A stretch of DNA of 43,001 nucleotides from Candidatus Thorarchaeota archaeon AB_25. GTDB lineage: Archaea > Asgardarchaeota > Thorarchaeia > Thorarchaeales > Thorarchaeaceae. How positions within the stretch are numbered: the stretch's first letter is position 1; each line of letters opens with the position of its first letter. The notes below the pieces were generated by a model, which saw nothing but the letters and a program-made list of their open reading frames with translations, ran no database searches and had not been told where the DNA came from. The stretch covers positions 1 through 43,001 of the forward strand of contig MEHG01000007.1 in assembly GCA_001940705.1 (NCBI GenBank), in the 5' to 3' direction. The translations under genes and the position numbers were made by a program. Shown here piece by piece: positions 1 to 9,098 of this stretch.

Positions 1-1111
1 AAGCATAAACATCGCCATAATAGGGAGACCGTTCAAGTTCATCTCTCACGAGTCGAGTACGATGCCAGAAGACAAGTGGTGCAAGAGACTTGACTATCTC
101 GACTGACACCTCCTGAGCTCCTACTAACCACGCTGCGGCTTTTGAGTACCTATTGAGATCTTTCGCCGCTCGCACGCTCAGTGGGATTATCACTTTGTTG
201 CAGACACTCTTTGTTGTGCTAAAGTGGCAGCCATCACAGAGACCAGTTTCGACTGTCAGACCTGAAGACTGACTCTTGTCAACACGGATACAAGCTCCGA
301 ACTCTCTCACAAGCGACCGCATGAATTCTGAGGCTTCAGGCGGCACATGCACCTTATCAGCTAGGTTCCAGATCGTTAGCAAATCCTCTTCCGTGAGTAC
401 TGCGGGGACCTGCCAAAGCTCGTCAAATCCAAAGAGTCGCTCATCGCGAGCTGAAAGGATAAGTTCCAAGTCATTCACGGTAGGCATAGTTATTGGAACT
501 GCCAATCCGAACCGGTCAAGAAAGGGAGGGCCAATATCGAATGTCCCCGCATCAGAGGGGTTTAAAGTCGCATAAAGGCAATATTCATCGCATCGCTTGA
601 TCTCATCGTAATACTTCACCTCGCCCTCTGCCAAAAGGGAAAGTAGAATATTCTGAGCATGCGGTGTGAGTCTGTTCACCTCGTCAATTATCTTCCAGAA
701 GTCAGTGACAAACCGACGCCAGACAACCACCTCAACTCCCTCTTTCATCAGGGGTCCTGGTTTCAGTGTTGCAACCATTTTCTCTTCTGTTAGTTGTGGA
801 TGACCCCTCAGGATTCCATCCTCAATCTCATCAAGAGACCTCCCAGTCATCATTCTGCCTAAGAGTTTGACAAGTGTTGTCTTCCCACCACCATGGCCAC
901 CCACCAGAAGCATGGCAGATCTGGGAGCAAGGGCATTCAGGACACAGGACCCTACTATCAAGGGGAATCTGGTGGTCTTTACAGACTTCTTCTTTGAGCT
1001 CGGGTCGTTATATTTGATTTCAAGGTCTGACGAATGAACGAAGAGACCCCTACTCTCAACAGTGGACATGACATTCAATACTAATTCTCGAAGTTTCTCA
1101 CTCTGACTCAT
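1..1111 (-). CDS. MoxR-family AAA+ ATPase, 3'-truncated by window edge
   Basis: Reading the minus strand from an ATG at 1111 gives 370 codons open to the window edge, so the C-terminus is missing. Visible motifs are Walker A GGHGGGKT (residues 71-78), Walker B IIDEVNR (about 141-147), sensor-1 Asn in ATLNP (about 184) and a sensor-2-like Arg in LSVRAAKDL, followed by the LAPLVFWHR helix typical of MoxR/RavA proteins. MoxR ATPases are chaperone-like motors that usually act with a von Willebrand factor A protein; any partner here lies outside the window. An unusual extra is a cysteine cluster (C292, C295, C304), which could bind zinc or an iron-sulfur cluster. It is transcribed divergently from the TauE/SafE gene. 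The family call is firm; the cellular target is unknown. Confidence 0.85.
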   Translation of the reverse strand, partial: MSQSEKLRELVLNVMSTVESRGLFVHSSDLEIKYNDPSSKKKSVKTTRFPLIVGSCVLNALAPRSAMLLVGGHGGGKTTLVKLLGRMMTGRSLDEIEDGILRGHPQLTEEKMVATLKPGPLMKEGVEVVVWRRFVTDFWKIIDEVNRLTPHAQNILLSLLAEGEVKYYDEIKRCDEYCLYATLNPSDAGTFDIGPPFLDRFGLAVPITMPTVNDLELILSARDERLFGFDELWQVPAVLTEEDLLTIWNLADKVHVPPEASEFMRSLVREFGACIRVDKSQSSGLTVETGLCDGCHFSTTKSVCNKVIIPLSVRAAKDLNRYSKAAAWLVGAQEVSVEIVKSLAPLVFWHRTRLVRDELERSPYYGDVYA

Positions 1112-1285
1112 TGGAACCACCTACCACGAGATACTGTCCGTCTTAACCGTTATGAACATAGCACAGAACGGCGCGAATGATACTCTCAAGACGCCAAGTC
1201 CTCTTTTCAGCAAGGTACAAAAGGAACTTCACCGGGCTAATCGGAGGCATTTGATGCAGGCATCTAGAAGATTATTGTACTAGGG

Positions 1286-2257
1286 TTGGTTCCTGTGCAG
1301 CAGCTGATATTTGAATTCACTACTATTGTTCTAATTTCAGTTGGTATAGGTATTATTGGTTCGATGACCGGAATAAGTGGGGGTGCGTTCAAGACTCCAC
1401 TTCTCATAATTCTATTTGCACTCACTGCAGAGCTGGCTGCTGCCGCATCCCTGATATCAGCTCTTTTTGTCGCTGTTGTAAGCACAGTAGTATACCATAG
1501 ACAGAAACCCCAATTGATAGATTATCAAGTAGGTATCCTATCAGTTGTTGCTACAATTCCAGGAACTTTTGTCGGTATCTATTTGAGAACCATTGCTGCG
1601 CATGCGCATGTCCTACGCTATGTTTTTGGCATTGTCCTATTCCCAGTCGCATTGAAATTGATCTTCGCTATAATTGATAGTGGGGATAGTGTTAGTGGCA
1701 GAAAGGCAAGGCTAGGATTTTCTGAGTTAGGTAAAAGGAAACTAGCTGCTGCTATTTTTGCTATATTCATGGCTGGTGTTCTAGCAGGGTTACTAGGTCT
1801 AGGTGGTGGGACTATCATAGTTCCAGTTCTATGTATCATCTTGAGATTCCCGATGATAGTAGCTGCAGCTACATCGATGTTCACAATGATTTTCACGACT
1901 TCTGCAGGTTCTGTAATCAACTACCTCTATCTGGCTCAAACTGAACAACTGATTGTATTCTTGTATTTTGGATTGACAATGGGAATCGGAATGATATTCG
2001 GTGGTGTAATTGGTCCCAGATATGCGTCCAGGGTAGACGAGATATTCCTTCAGAGAATCTTTGGCTTCCTGCTGATATTTCCACTAGTCAAGATGATGAA
2101 CTTGGGACAGCTCTGGTTGGATCCAGAAGGTTTGAACTTTATCCTAGCAACTATTGGTGATGCCATCATATGGTTAGTAGTTGGCATACCAGTGTGGATT
2201 GTATCTTCAAATCGATTAAGGGCCAAACGTAATGAAACCCAAAGTGTAGATACCTGA
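1286..2257 (+). CDS. TauE/SafE-family membrane permease
   Basis: A 323-residue, strongly hydrophobic protein with about eight membrane segments in two repeats. Each repeat carries a glycine-rich loop: GSMTGISGGAFKTPLL near residue 25 and GLLGLGGGTIIVPVL near residue 170. The second matches the GxGGGxxxVP signature of TauE/SafE anion exporters, a family linked to sulfite, sulfoacetate and other small organic anions. The substrate cannot be read from the sequence. The start is uncertain: TTG at 1286 opens the frame, and GTG at 1295 lies about nine bases after AGGG and may be used instead. It faces the MoxR gene across a gap of about 174 bases and does not obviously belong to the SMC unit, from which it is separated by 118 bases. 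Confidence 0.85.
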   Translation: MVPVQQLIFEFTTIVLISVGIGIIGSMTGISGGAFKTPLLIILFALTAELAAAASLISALFVAVVSTVVYHRQKPQLIDYQVGILSVVATIPGTFVGIYLRTIAAHAHVLRYVFGIVLFPVALKLIFAIIDSGDSVSGRKARLGFSELGKRKLAAAIFAIFMAGVLAGLLGLGGGTIIVPVLCIILRFPMIVAAATSMFTMIFTTSAGSVINYLYLAQTEQLIVFLYFGLTMGIGMIFGGVIGPRYASRVDEIFLQRIFGFLLIFPLVKMMNLGQLWLDPEGLNFILATIGDAIIWLVVGIPVWIVSSNRLRAKRNETQSVDT

Positions 2258-2375
2258 CCATGGTATTGGCACAATATGAGGAGAACGTTGTTCGGCGCGA
2301 AATTGTACCTTGTCCGAAGACGTAATATGCCTTCAGGCGAACGACCGAGAAGCCAGCAGTCAGTGGGGTTGAAAG

Positions 2376-3449
2376 TTGGGCGAAGATAGAGATTTCATTG
2401 AAACGGTGACTCTCACCACTCCCGAACAGGTACCAACAGAACGAGTGAGTCAGTACTCTGTAGTGAACTTCGCAATGGAGTTTCTCCAATTACTCAGACG
2501 GTACGATGTCCTAAAAGCTCAGATGAGCGAGAGAGGATTGGAGTTTGGAGGGAAAGTTCTGTTGATAGGACCACCTGGTAGTGACTTTGGGGCATTTCCA
2601 CACTTTCTCGCACGGGAGGTGCCAATCAAGATTGTCCGCTTTAAAATGGAGGGCGTTCTTGACGAGAACAAAAGGAGTAGTGATGCACTAAGAGAAGGGT
2701 TTGAGTTTGCTCGAAGGAGTTCCCCTGCGCTACTCTATATCGAGAAATTGGAAACCCTTGCACCGAGAGACTCGGTTCAATCTATAGTACTTCAGGATGA
2801 GATCAAGAGCATTAGTTGGAGTGGGGAAGAAATAATCACCATTGCGGCTACAACAAGACCCGAACAGGTGGATAGAGAGTTGCTCTCATTGTACGATAGG
2901 ACATACATTGTAGAGGGAACCTCTATTGATGACAGAATTCGTGTTCTTGAACAGATCTTGAAGGATCGAGAAGACCTTGATGTGTCAGTAATTGCGGAAC
3001 TGACTGATGGTTGGGGTTTCTCGGATGTGAACCACCTGGCAATGAGCCTATTCATGCAAGAGGTAGCTGAAAGTGGAGAGATGCCAAGAGAGAATCTTGA
3101 GGAACTCATTGAGCAAAGTAGAGTGGCGGCTTTTGGTGACTCAAAATTCCTTGAGGCAGTAATAAGAAAGACTAGGGGCACTCAGCAACCAGAACTTAGC
3201 AAGCTGAGTGAAGAGTATCCAGACGACTTTCTGGATCAGCTCTACCTAATGGCAGTTGGTGAGGATTATGCTGAAACTCAGCGCGTGATAGAGGTCCTGA
3301 ATGAGGGGCTGCCTCTTTCAGTAAAGGACCGCGAGTTTCTGAGCCGACATCCTTTCCTCCTTACAGGTTCTGCTGAAGACCGATTGACACGCCTTCTCAG
3401 AGCCAAAAAGAGTAGCGATAGACTTCATAGAATAATGGGAAGACAATAG
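2376..3449 (+). CDS. AAA-fold protein with degenerate nucleotide-binding site, SMC-linked
   Basis: A 357-residue protein that follows the AAA module of Cdc48/PAN-type ATPases, but the nucleotide-binding residues are gone. The Walker A position reads GPPGSDFG (residues 65-72), with Phe71 and Gly72 in place of Lys-Thr. The Walker B position reads LLYIEKLE, with Glu123-Lys124 in place of Asp-Glu. The sensor-1 Asn is Thr160 in IAATTRP. An Arg-finger-like YDR and a helical lid region remain. Start is TTG at 2376, seven bases after GGGG. Its stop codon abuts the ATG of smc with no gap, and scpA follows, so the three are almost certainly one transcript. I infer a structural or regulatory partner of the SMC complex, not an ATPase. 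I do not recognise a named family. Confidence 0.7.
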   Translation: MGEDRDFIETVTLTTPEQVPTERVSQYSVVNFAMEFLQLLRRYDVLKAQMSERGLEFGGKVLLIGPPGSDFGAFPHFLAREVPIKIVRFKMEGVLDENKRSSDALREGFEFARRSSPALLYIEKLETLAPRDSVQSIVLQDEIKSISWSGEEIITIAATTRPEQVDRELLSLYDRTYIVEGTSIDDRIRVLEQILKDREDLDVSVIAELTDGWGFSDVNHLAMSLFMQEVAESGEMPRENLEELIEQSRVAAFGDSKFLEAVIRKTRGTQQPELSKLSEEYPDDFLDQLYLMAVGEDYAETQRVIEVLNEGLPLSVKDREFLSRHPFLLTGSAEDRLTRLLRAKKSSDRLHRIMGRQ

Positions 3450-6400
3450 ATGAGTGAGACCAAAGTAAATATCGAATCAGTGAGATTGGGAAATTTCCTA
3501 TCCTTCTATGCAGGAAAGGTTGAGTTCGACGAAGGTCTCACTGTACTTGCTGGACCTAATGGCTCAGGAAAGACATCAATCTTCCACGCGTTGAAATTCG
3601 TACTTGGCTCCAATCAAAGAGAGAATCGATACAGTAAGTGGAGTGATTTCATCAGACACGGAGCAAGTGCAGCAGAAGTTGAGATCGCAGTAAGGGTGAA
3701 TGGACAAAGTCGCAAGTTCCTGAGACGCATTGACAGAGATGGTATCCCACGAGCATATGCAGATGGAAGACGAATCAAGGCTGCAGAACACAAGCAAATG
3801 ATCAGTGGTCTAGGTCTTGAAGTTGACAATCCTTTGATATTCATGCCCCAGGAGAGAATCAATGCAATACGAGAGATGGACCCCTTTGAGGTCAGGCGGC
3901 TTGTCGAAGAGGGAACGGGTCTTGATGTACTGAGGGACAGAATTGGACTACAGGAAACCGAAGTCACACAGAGTCGTCAAAAACTTGATGCAGCTCTTGC
4001 GGAGTCAAGAACCGTTGAGCGAGAGCTGGAGTTGTTACAACACGACCTCTCTCGACTTGATAAGAAGAGAGCCTTGCAAGACCAAGAGAGAGAGTTGGAA
4101 AAGGAGCTGAAATGGGCAAGCTTTGACGACCTATCTGATAGAATTCAGCAGACCAAAGATGAGATTGAATCAAAGGAATCAGGTCTAGTTGGTGTGCTGG
4201 AAGAGCAGTCAGTTATTGAAGGACAGATCTCTGAACAAGAAGATGAAACCACGGAGTTAGAAGCTAAATTATCTGGAATGCAGACAGAAATTGGCAGAAT
4301 TGACGCAAGGATTGAGGAGGAAGAGAGGAACCTTGCAAAGCTCGAAGGTGACTCTAAGAAACATGTGTCAGAGCTTCGGCAACTTGAGAATAATGTGAGG
4401 GCTGAGAAACGAAAAGAGGAGAAGTTGAAGGAAGACCTTGAACGAGTTTCGATAGCTCGTGAGCAATACATGGACCAGCAGAAAGTTCTGCGTGAAGAGA
4501 TTGGCGAATTAGAAGAAGAAAGAGCAAGGATACGAGATGAACTCGCTGCTTTTGCTGAGTGGAACACGAAGAGAGCAGAAGCACACGGCAACTACAAGGC
4601 GCTCCAAGCGGAGATCGAGGGTAAGGACCTCCTCATGAGAAGTCTCCGTGAAAGACTCCAGATTGAGGAAGCTGAGCTTCAAGCAATGGAGAGTAAGTGG
4701 TCGCATATATGGGACAAGCTAGAGAAGACAGATGCAAAAGAGCTGGAAAAGAAGAAGTCCCAACTGGAGCGAGAGATTGCATCTCTCAATGAGGACCGAT
4801 TCAGAAAAACAAGCCTTGTGTCTCAACTCCAGAAAGACATTGACGATATTAAAATCAGGCTATCAGAAACCTCCAAACGTATCCCAGAATCTGTCAGAGA
4901 CCTGAGTGACGCAGTTTCAGAGCACAAACTTGAGTCTGTGAAGGGGCCTCTCATCAGTCTGTTCATCGCGGATGATGAAATCTCAGCAGCTGTGGAGGGA
5001 GTCCTCTCGGGAAACCTCCCGCTGGCGTTTGTCACAACAGAGCATTCTGATTATCAGCTTCTCCTCAAGCTGCGAAACAAGGAGGAAGCCCCATCTCCAG
5101 TAATCCTCTTGAGAGATGAAGGAGAACAGGAGAAGCCTGAACTACCTCAAGGGACAGGGGTTGAAGACTGGTTATGGGATAGACTATCAGCGGATGCTGA
5201 GATTCAGTCCCTCTTGAGTAGAGTGTTCGGAGATTTTGTGTTAGTCAAGAACTCTCAGACAGCCTCACGTCTTGCTACAAAGCACAATCTCAGGGTGGTA
5301 ACTCGTGACGGTTCTGTCACAATACCGAGTGATGAACAGATTGTCAGTCACCCAAAGAGTGAACCAACTGGAATGGTGTCTACAGCACCTCTTCAAACGC
5401 GGATGGCAAAGATGGAGAAGGACCTCACAGTAGAACGTAAACGTGTCACAGACATAATGACAAGATTGGAAATTCTCTCGAATGAACGAGAAGAAACAAT
5501 GGATCTGATCAGTCAGATGACTCGTTGGGGATCTACATGGGAACGACGAAGGAAGCTCAATGAGAGTATCCCCGAGCTTGAAGAAAGAATTGTGAACATC
5601 GATGATGAGTTAAAGACGTCACAACTAGACTACGGGAAAGCAGAGAGAAGCCTCAGAAAACTTGACAGTACTCAACCCCCAGAACGTAGTAGGTTAGTTG
5701 GGCAGGAGTCAGCAATCCGGACAAAGCATAGACGCCTTCAGAGTGATTTGACCAAAGTAGACAACAAGGCGCATGCCTCTGAGAAAGATGAGGAACTCAA
5801 ACGCCAGGAACTTAAGAGTGTCAGAGAGAGCGTCACAATGCTCTCTGACAGCCTCACTGACTTACGGGAGGAGATCAAACAGTCAAAGGATGCAGCATCA
5901 TCAATTTTAGAGAAGATAGAGATCATGCGTACGGGTAGAGAGGAAACAGAGAAGAGGCAAACAGAGATCAAAGGGGAACTTGCAGAGATAAGAAACACAG
6001 CTCGATCACTGAGTGAACGATTAGTTGAATTGAATTTACTTGTTAAGAATCGCAGAATCGAAGTTCTTCAATCAAAGAGACAACTGACAAACTGGGAATA
6101 TGACCTAGAATTAATTGTACAGGAACTTCAAGGAAAGAACAAGCCTGACAATATACGTGCTATCGACCTTGTCAGGAGTGAACTTGTGAAGCTACGACAT
6201 ATCCTAGATGACTATCAGGATGTTTCCGAAACCGTAGCACATACAGAGAACCAATTGAAGGGCAGGCTTAGAGAGCTTGTTGAGCGTGTGGCGGAGTTGG
6301 GTGAAGAGCTCGAAGAGGCTGAATCTGCAGTACGAAACATAAGGGAGCAGTATCACAACGGAATGAACGAAACACTTCGAAAAGTAGAGAAAGGTGTAAA

Positions 6401-6818
6401 CGAAGTTCTGGGACGAGTCCAATTCCCAGGCAGTGTCAGGTTTGAACTTGCTCTGAGAGATGGAAAATATGGAGTGGAATTCAAGTCAAGAATTAAGACA
6501 GAAGGCTTTGGGGATATCAGTGCGGGTTCTGGTGGAGAGAGGTCTCTAATAGCGATTGGCTTGATACTTGCATTGCAGAGGTTCAATCCAGCACCAGTCT
6601 ATATCATGGATGAAGTTGACACATTTCTAGATGCAACAAATACAGAACTCGTTAGTCGCCTATTTCATGATGCATCCCGACGTAGCCAGTTCATAGTGCT
6701 CACACCAGCTAAGAGTACACACCTGTTGAAACATGCTGACAAAATATTGGGTGTAGTTTCACCTAATGGTGTTGAACCTTCCATAATAATCGAGAGCCCA
6801 AAATTCAAGGCTCAATAG
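3450..6818 (+). CDS. smc: Chromosome segregation protein SMC
   Basis: 1122 residues with the complete SMC layout. The N-terminal head has Walker A GPNGSGKT (35-42) and a Q-loop FMPQERINAIREM near residue 131. A long Glu/Lys/Arg-rich coiled coil follows, then a hinge globule at about 490-640 (GPLISLFIADDEISAAVEG onward), the returning coil, and a C-terminal head with signature SAGSGGERSL (about 1025) and Walker B YIMDEVDTFLD (about 1051-1061). The ATPase residues look intact. SMC dimers with a kleisin extrude DNA loops and organise and segregate chromosomes. The gene starts immediately after the stop of the pseudo-AAA gene and ends three bases before scpA, indicating translational coupling across the unit. 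Length is normal for archaeal SMC. Rad50 is excluded because there is a folded hinge and no CxxC zinc hook. Confidence 0.96.
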   Translation: MSETKVNIESVRLGNFLSFYAGKVEFDEGLTVLAGPNGSGKTSIFHALKFVLGSNQRENRYSKWSDFIRHGASAAEVEIAVRVNGQSRKFLRRIDRDGIPRAYADGRRIKAAEHKQMISGLGLEVDNPLIFMPQERINAIREMDPFEVRRLVEEGTGLDVLRDRIGLQETEVTQSRQKLDAALAESRTVERELELLQHDLSRLDKKRALQDQERELEKELKWASFDDLSDRIQQTKDEIESKESGLVGVLEEQSVIEGQISEQEDETTELEAKLSGMQTEIGRIDARIEEEERNLAKLEGDSKKHVSELRQLENNVRAEKRKEEKLKEDLERVSIAREQYMDQQKVLREEIGELEEERARIRDELAAFAEWNTKRAEAHGNYKALQAEIEGKDLLMRSLRERLQIEEAELQAMESKWSHIWDKLEKTDAKELEKKKSQLEREIASLNEDRFRKTSLVSQLQKDIDDIKIRLSETSKRIPESVRDLSDAVSEHKLESVKGPLISLFIADDEISAAVEGVLSGNLPLAFVTTEHSDYQLLLKLRNKEEAPSPVILLRDEGEQEKPELPQGTGVEDWLWDRLSADAEIQSLLSRVFGDFVLVKNSQTASRLATKHNLRVVTRDGSVTIPSDEQIVSHPKSEPTGMVSTAPLQTRMAKMEKDLTVERKRVTDIMTRLEILSNEREETMDLISQMTRWGSTWERRRKLNESIPELEERIVNIDDELKTSQLDYGKAERSLRKLDSTQPPERSRLVGQESAIRTKHRRLQSDLTKVDNKAHASEKDEELKRQELKSVRESVTMLSDSLTDLREEIKQSKDAASSILEKIEIMRTGREETEKRQTEIKGELAEIRNTARSLSERLVELNLLVKNRRIEVLQSKRQLTNWEYDLELIVQELQGKNKPDNIRAIDLVRSELVKLRHILDDYQDVSETVAHTENQLKGRLRELVERVAELGEELEEAESAVRNIREQYHNGMNETLRKVEKGVNEVLGRVQFPGSVRFELALRDGKYGVEFKSRIKTEGFGDISAGSGGERSLIAIGLILALQRFNPAPVYIMDEVDTFLDATNTELVSRLFHDASRRSQFIVLTPAKSTHLLKHADKILGVVSPNGVEPSIIIESPKFKAQ

Positions 6819-6821
6819 AGA

Positions 6822-7490
6822 GTGATAATCGTGAATGAGAACGTGAGTCTTGCCGACAGTGTCTTTATCATGGTGCAAGCTGTTCGTGCTGGTGAGATTG
6901 ATCCACTTGAACTCCGATTGACTCAAGCTTACAAAGACCTGCAAGAATTGACAGCAAAGATTGACAGCCGTATTGACATTGATGAGATGTTGAATGAGAT
7001 TCTGAGCACTAAGGTCAGCCGAGTTCAGGAACTTGCCCGAATCCTAGCAGCCCCTGAGATCTATGTGAGTCGATTGAAGGAACTCTCCATGAGGAATCTC
7101 GCAAAGCTGGTGACTTTGAAGCAACCAGTCGTCATACGACATCTTGAGCAGGATTCTCTCGGAGGTGCACTAAATCGAGTTGTGGCATTGATTGATGCAA
7201 TGTCAAAAGAGCCGCCTGAGGACCCAATTCCTAAGATCACATCACTGCCTAATGGATTCGCTCTCGATACTGAAGACTCGGTCTTTCTCGAGGATTTGGA
7301 AAGATTCCTAGCGACAATCCCAGAGGATGAGAAGACCAAGTTCGAAGATCTAGTGATGGATGATGAGTTTGAGTTGTTTTTGAAACATTTCCTCTATATA
7401 GTAATCTTGGTCTCCAAGGGTAGATTACACTACGATCCTGACACACGAGAGTTATGGAGACCCTCTGTTTCAGAGATTGACTTAACTTGA
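6822..7490 (+). CDS. scpA: ScpA-like kleisin subunit of the SMC complex
   Basis: Up to 222 residues, acidic and helical. The N-terminal region (VFIMVQAVRAGEIDPLEL and following) and the C-terminal winged-helix segment (FLYIVILVSKGRLHYD near the end) match the two ends of ScpA kleisins, which bind the neck of one SMC head and the cap of the other. The start may be GTG at 6822 or, more likely, GTG at 6831, placed after the AGAGAGTGAT stretch. It follows smc by only three bases, which strongly supports the call. The middle of the protein, where ScpB would bind, is not distinctive by eye. No scpB lies inside this unit; see the tandem winged-helix gene at 9486. Confidence 0.85.
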   Translation: MIIVNENVSLADSVFIMVQAVRAGEIDPLELRLTQAYKDLQELTAKIDSRIDIDEMLNEILSTKVSRVQELARILAAPEIYVSRLKELSMRNLAKLVTLKQPVVIRHLEQDSLGGALNRVVALIDAMSKEPPEDPIPKITSLPNGFALDTEDSVFLEDLERFLATIPEDEKTKFEDLVMDDEFELFLKHFLYIVILVSKGRLHYDPDTRELWRPSVSEIDLT

Positions 7491-7506
7491 AAAAAAGAAA
7501 GAAGGG

Positions 7507-7526
7507 CTGCTTGATTGTTCAAGCAG
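7507..7526 (-). terminator. Hairpin plus T-tract terminator of the MFS gene
   Basis: CTGCTTGA and TCAAGCAG form a perfect 8-bp stem around a 4-base loop. On the minus strand the hairpin is followed by CCCTTCTTTCTTTTTTTTC, a T-rich run. The MFS stop codon lies inside the stem. It sits between convergent scpA and MFS genes and would end minus-strand transcription before it enters scpA. Confidence 0.7.
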
Positions 7527-8856
7527 GGACCTCAACGACTAGTTTTTGTGAAATTATTGGCTCATCACTGTCTTTTGAAAGACCAGCATGAAGGTTAAGT
7601 TTAGCAACTGCTATGAAGCCAAGTATTGAAACCATAACTAGAGCAACTGCAGCACCGATCATTGGAGGACCTGTTGCTGCAACAACCTCAGCCCAGACAC
7701 CACCTATTGCCATTCCAACAACTTGCAATGCTGTAAATGCTACACTGAGAAGTGAAAAGACACGTCCGCGTAGCTCGTCCTCCACAAGTTCTTGCATGAG
7801 GACAGTTAGTGGAATATTCAGAATAACATCCACAGCACCAATCATCACCCATGACAGCATTACTGTCACCAGGTCAAATGCCAGGACAAGTGCAAAGACA
7901 GCAACACCTGCGAGAAGCCCAGCGAAAGCAACGAGATAGAGAGGTCTGTCAATCTCTTTCTTACGACTGAAATACACTGCAGCGATAGCTCCTGATGCTG
8001 CTCCTGCACTCAAGACTAGACCAATCTGAGCTGAGCCCAGTCCGAGCTCACCTTCAAGGAAAGGCATGAACAGTGCATTTAGAATACCTGATGAAACTGC
8101 GAGGAGCATCGCGAATACGAATAGGAACGAGAGAATCGAATTGCCAATGACATATCGAGCGCCCTGCTTAATCTGAGCCATCAGTGACTCCTTATTGTCA
8201 AAATCACGATTGGGGATGAGATTCGTTTTGATTCCTCTAAGCGCAACTGCGGAGAACACGAATGCTGCGGAGTTGATAGTGAATGCAAGAAGGTAGTCGG
8301 GTGCAAGGAGCGCAACAAGGATTCCACCAACTGGAGGGACTACTAACTGAACAACCTGGAATGTCATCTGAGATAGGGAGTTGGCTGCGACTAATTCATC
8401 GCTTTCGACGAGATTGGGGATTGATGCACTCCTTGCGGGAAAGAACCATGCATTAGCAGTAGCATAAAGAAATGTGAGTAGGTAAACCCAATAGATTGTG
8501 GGCATGAAAGAGGGGAAGTATATTGTCAGAGGAATAAGGAGAATCGCGACTGCACGGATAACATCAGAAGCGACCATTATCTTCTTGCGGTTCCATTGAT
8601 CGATGTAGACACCAATCGGACCTGCAAAAGCTACAACTGGTAGAGTCTGTGCAATAGCAAGAATAGCCATTGCCATAGCGGACCCGGTCAAGTCGTAAGC
8701 ATAGAACATGAGAGCTAGTGAAGCGATTGCTGTACCAATGTTTGAAACTAATTGACCAGACCATAATAGTGAGAAGTCGCGATGAGCAAGAACTGCTCTG
8801 AATCCCTTCGGATCATCGCGCATCTCTGTATCTTCAACGCCAACGACTTCAGTCAT
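7519..8856 (-). CDS. Major facilitator superfamily exporter (MFS_3 / EntS-like)
   Basis: 445 residues with about twelve hydrophobic helices. After a short acidic N-terminus comes FRAVLAHRDFSLLWSGQLVS, the usual opening of MFS_3-type drug or siderophore exporters. Motif A between helices 2 and 3 reads GVYIDQWNRKK (near residue 80), and the second half has the related EDELRGRVFSL loop. Such proteins are proton-driven effluxers; the substrate is not determinable here. Start ATG at 8856 is preceded by AGGAGA at 8 bases, and this ribosome site overlaps the stop codon of the upstream micro-ORF, suggesting translational coupling. The gene ends in a hairpin/T-tract terminator. Confidence 0.88.
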   Translation of the reverse strand: MTEVVGVEDTEMRDDPKGFRAVLAHRDFSLLWSGQLVSNIGTAIASLALMFYAYDLTGSAMAMAILAIAQTLPVVAFAGPIGVYIDQWNRKKIMVASDVIRAVAILLIPLTIYFPSFMPTIYWVYLLTFLYATANAWFFPARSASIPNLVESDELVAANSLSQMTFQVVQLVVPPVGGILVALLAPDYLLAFTINSAAFVFSAVALRGIKTNLIPNRDFDNKESLMAQIKQGARYVIGNSILSFLFVFAMLLAVSSGILNALFMPFLEGELGLGSAQIGLVLSAGAASGAIAAVYFSRKKEIDRPLYLVAFAGLLAGVAVFALVLAFDLVTVMLSWVMIGAVDVILNIPLTVLMQELVEDELRGRVFSLLSVAFTALQVVGMAIGGVWAEVVAATGPPMIGAAVALVMVSILGFIAVAKLNLHAGLSKDSDEPIISQKLVVEVPA

Positions 8857-8861
8857 ATGAA

Positions 8862-8960
8862 TTATCTCCTGAAGTAAGTCCTAACCACTGCATCAGTGGT
8901 TACGACAGTCTTAGCTTTCTTCCAAACACGGGGAGTTCCTTCTATCTTTGCAAGTGCCAT
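8862..8960 (-). CDS. Micro-ORF (32 aa) translationally linked to the MFS gene
   Basis: ATG at 8960, preceded on the minus strand by AAGGTGAAGA, opens a 32-residue basic peptide beginning MALAKIEGTPRVWKKAK and ending RTYFRR. Its stop TAA overlaps the AGGAGATAA ribosome site of the MFS gene. Its own ribosome site overlaps the stop of another micro-ORF just upstream. The ending (an aromatic residue followed by RR and a stop) resembles that of the neighbouring small ORFs. It could be a leader peptide coupling translation to the exporter, or a real small protein. No family is recognised and chance cannot be excluded. Confidence 0.4.
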   Translation of the reverse strand: MALAKIEGTPRVWKKAKTVVTTDAVVRTYFRR

Positions 8961-8964
8961 TTCT

Positions 8965-9075
8965 TCACCTTCTTACTGTCAAATATGCATAAGCCAGAGC
9001 CTCAGCCGATTGCACGTGAGTGAATCTGGTTTCGTCGACAAGACGAATGATTCGGGAATTGTTAGTTAATCTCAT
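8965..9075 (-). CDS. Micro-ORF (36 aa), middle member of small-ORF group
   Basis: ATG at 9075 opens a 36-residue peptide starting MRLTNNSRIIRLV and ending YAYLTVRR. Its TGA is embedded in the AGGTGA that serves as ribosome site for the next micro-ORF five bases on. It resembles the peptide at 9225-9329: both begin M-x-L-T-x-N-S-R and end YAY-x-x-V-x-R. That similarity over both ends, at matched length, argues for a small gene family and against random open frames. The function is unknown and the ribosome site of this copy is weak. Confidence 0.4.
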   Translation of the reverse strand: MRLTNNSRIIRLVDETRFTHVQSAEALAYAYLTVRR

Positions 9076-9098
9076 TATCTTTCACACGTTCCTATAGG

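Noticed and set aside
276-575. 99-codon plus-strand open frame
   Set aside because: It is antisense to the MoxR ATPase, whose motifs are unambiguous; composition is Ser-rich, as expected for a reverse-strand shadow.
3450-6818. Rad50-type identity for the large coiled-coil ATPase
   Set aside because: A folded hinge of about 150 residues and no CxxC hook, with ScpA next door, identify it as SMC.
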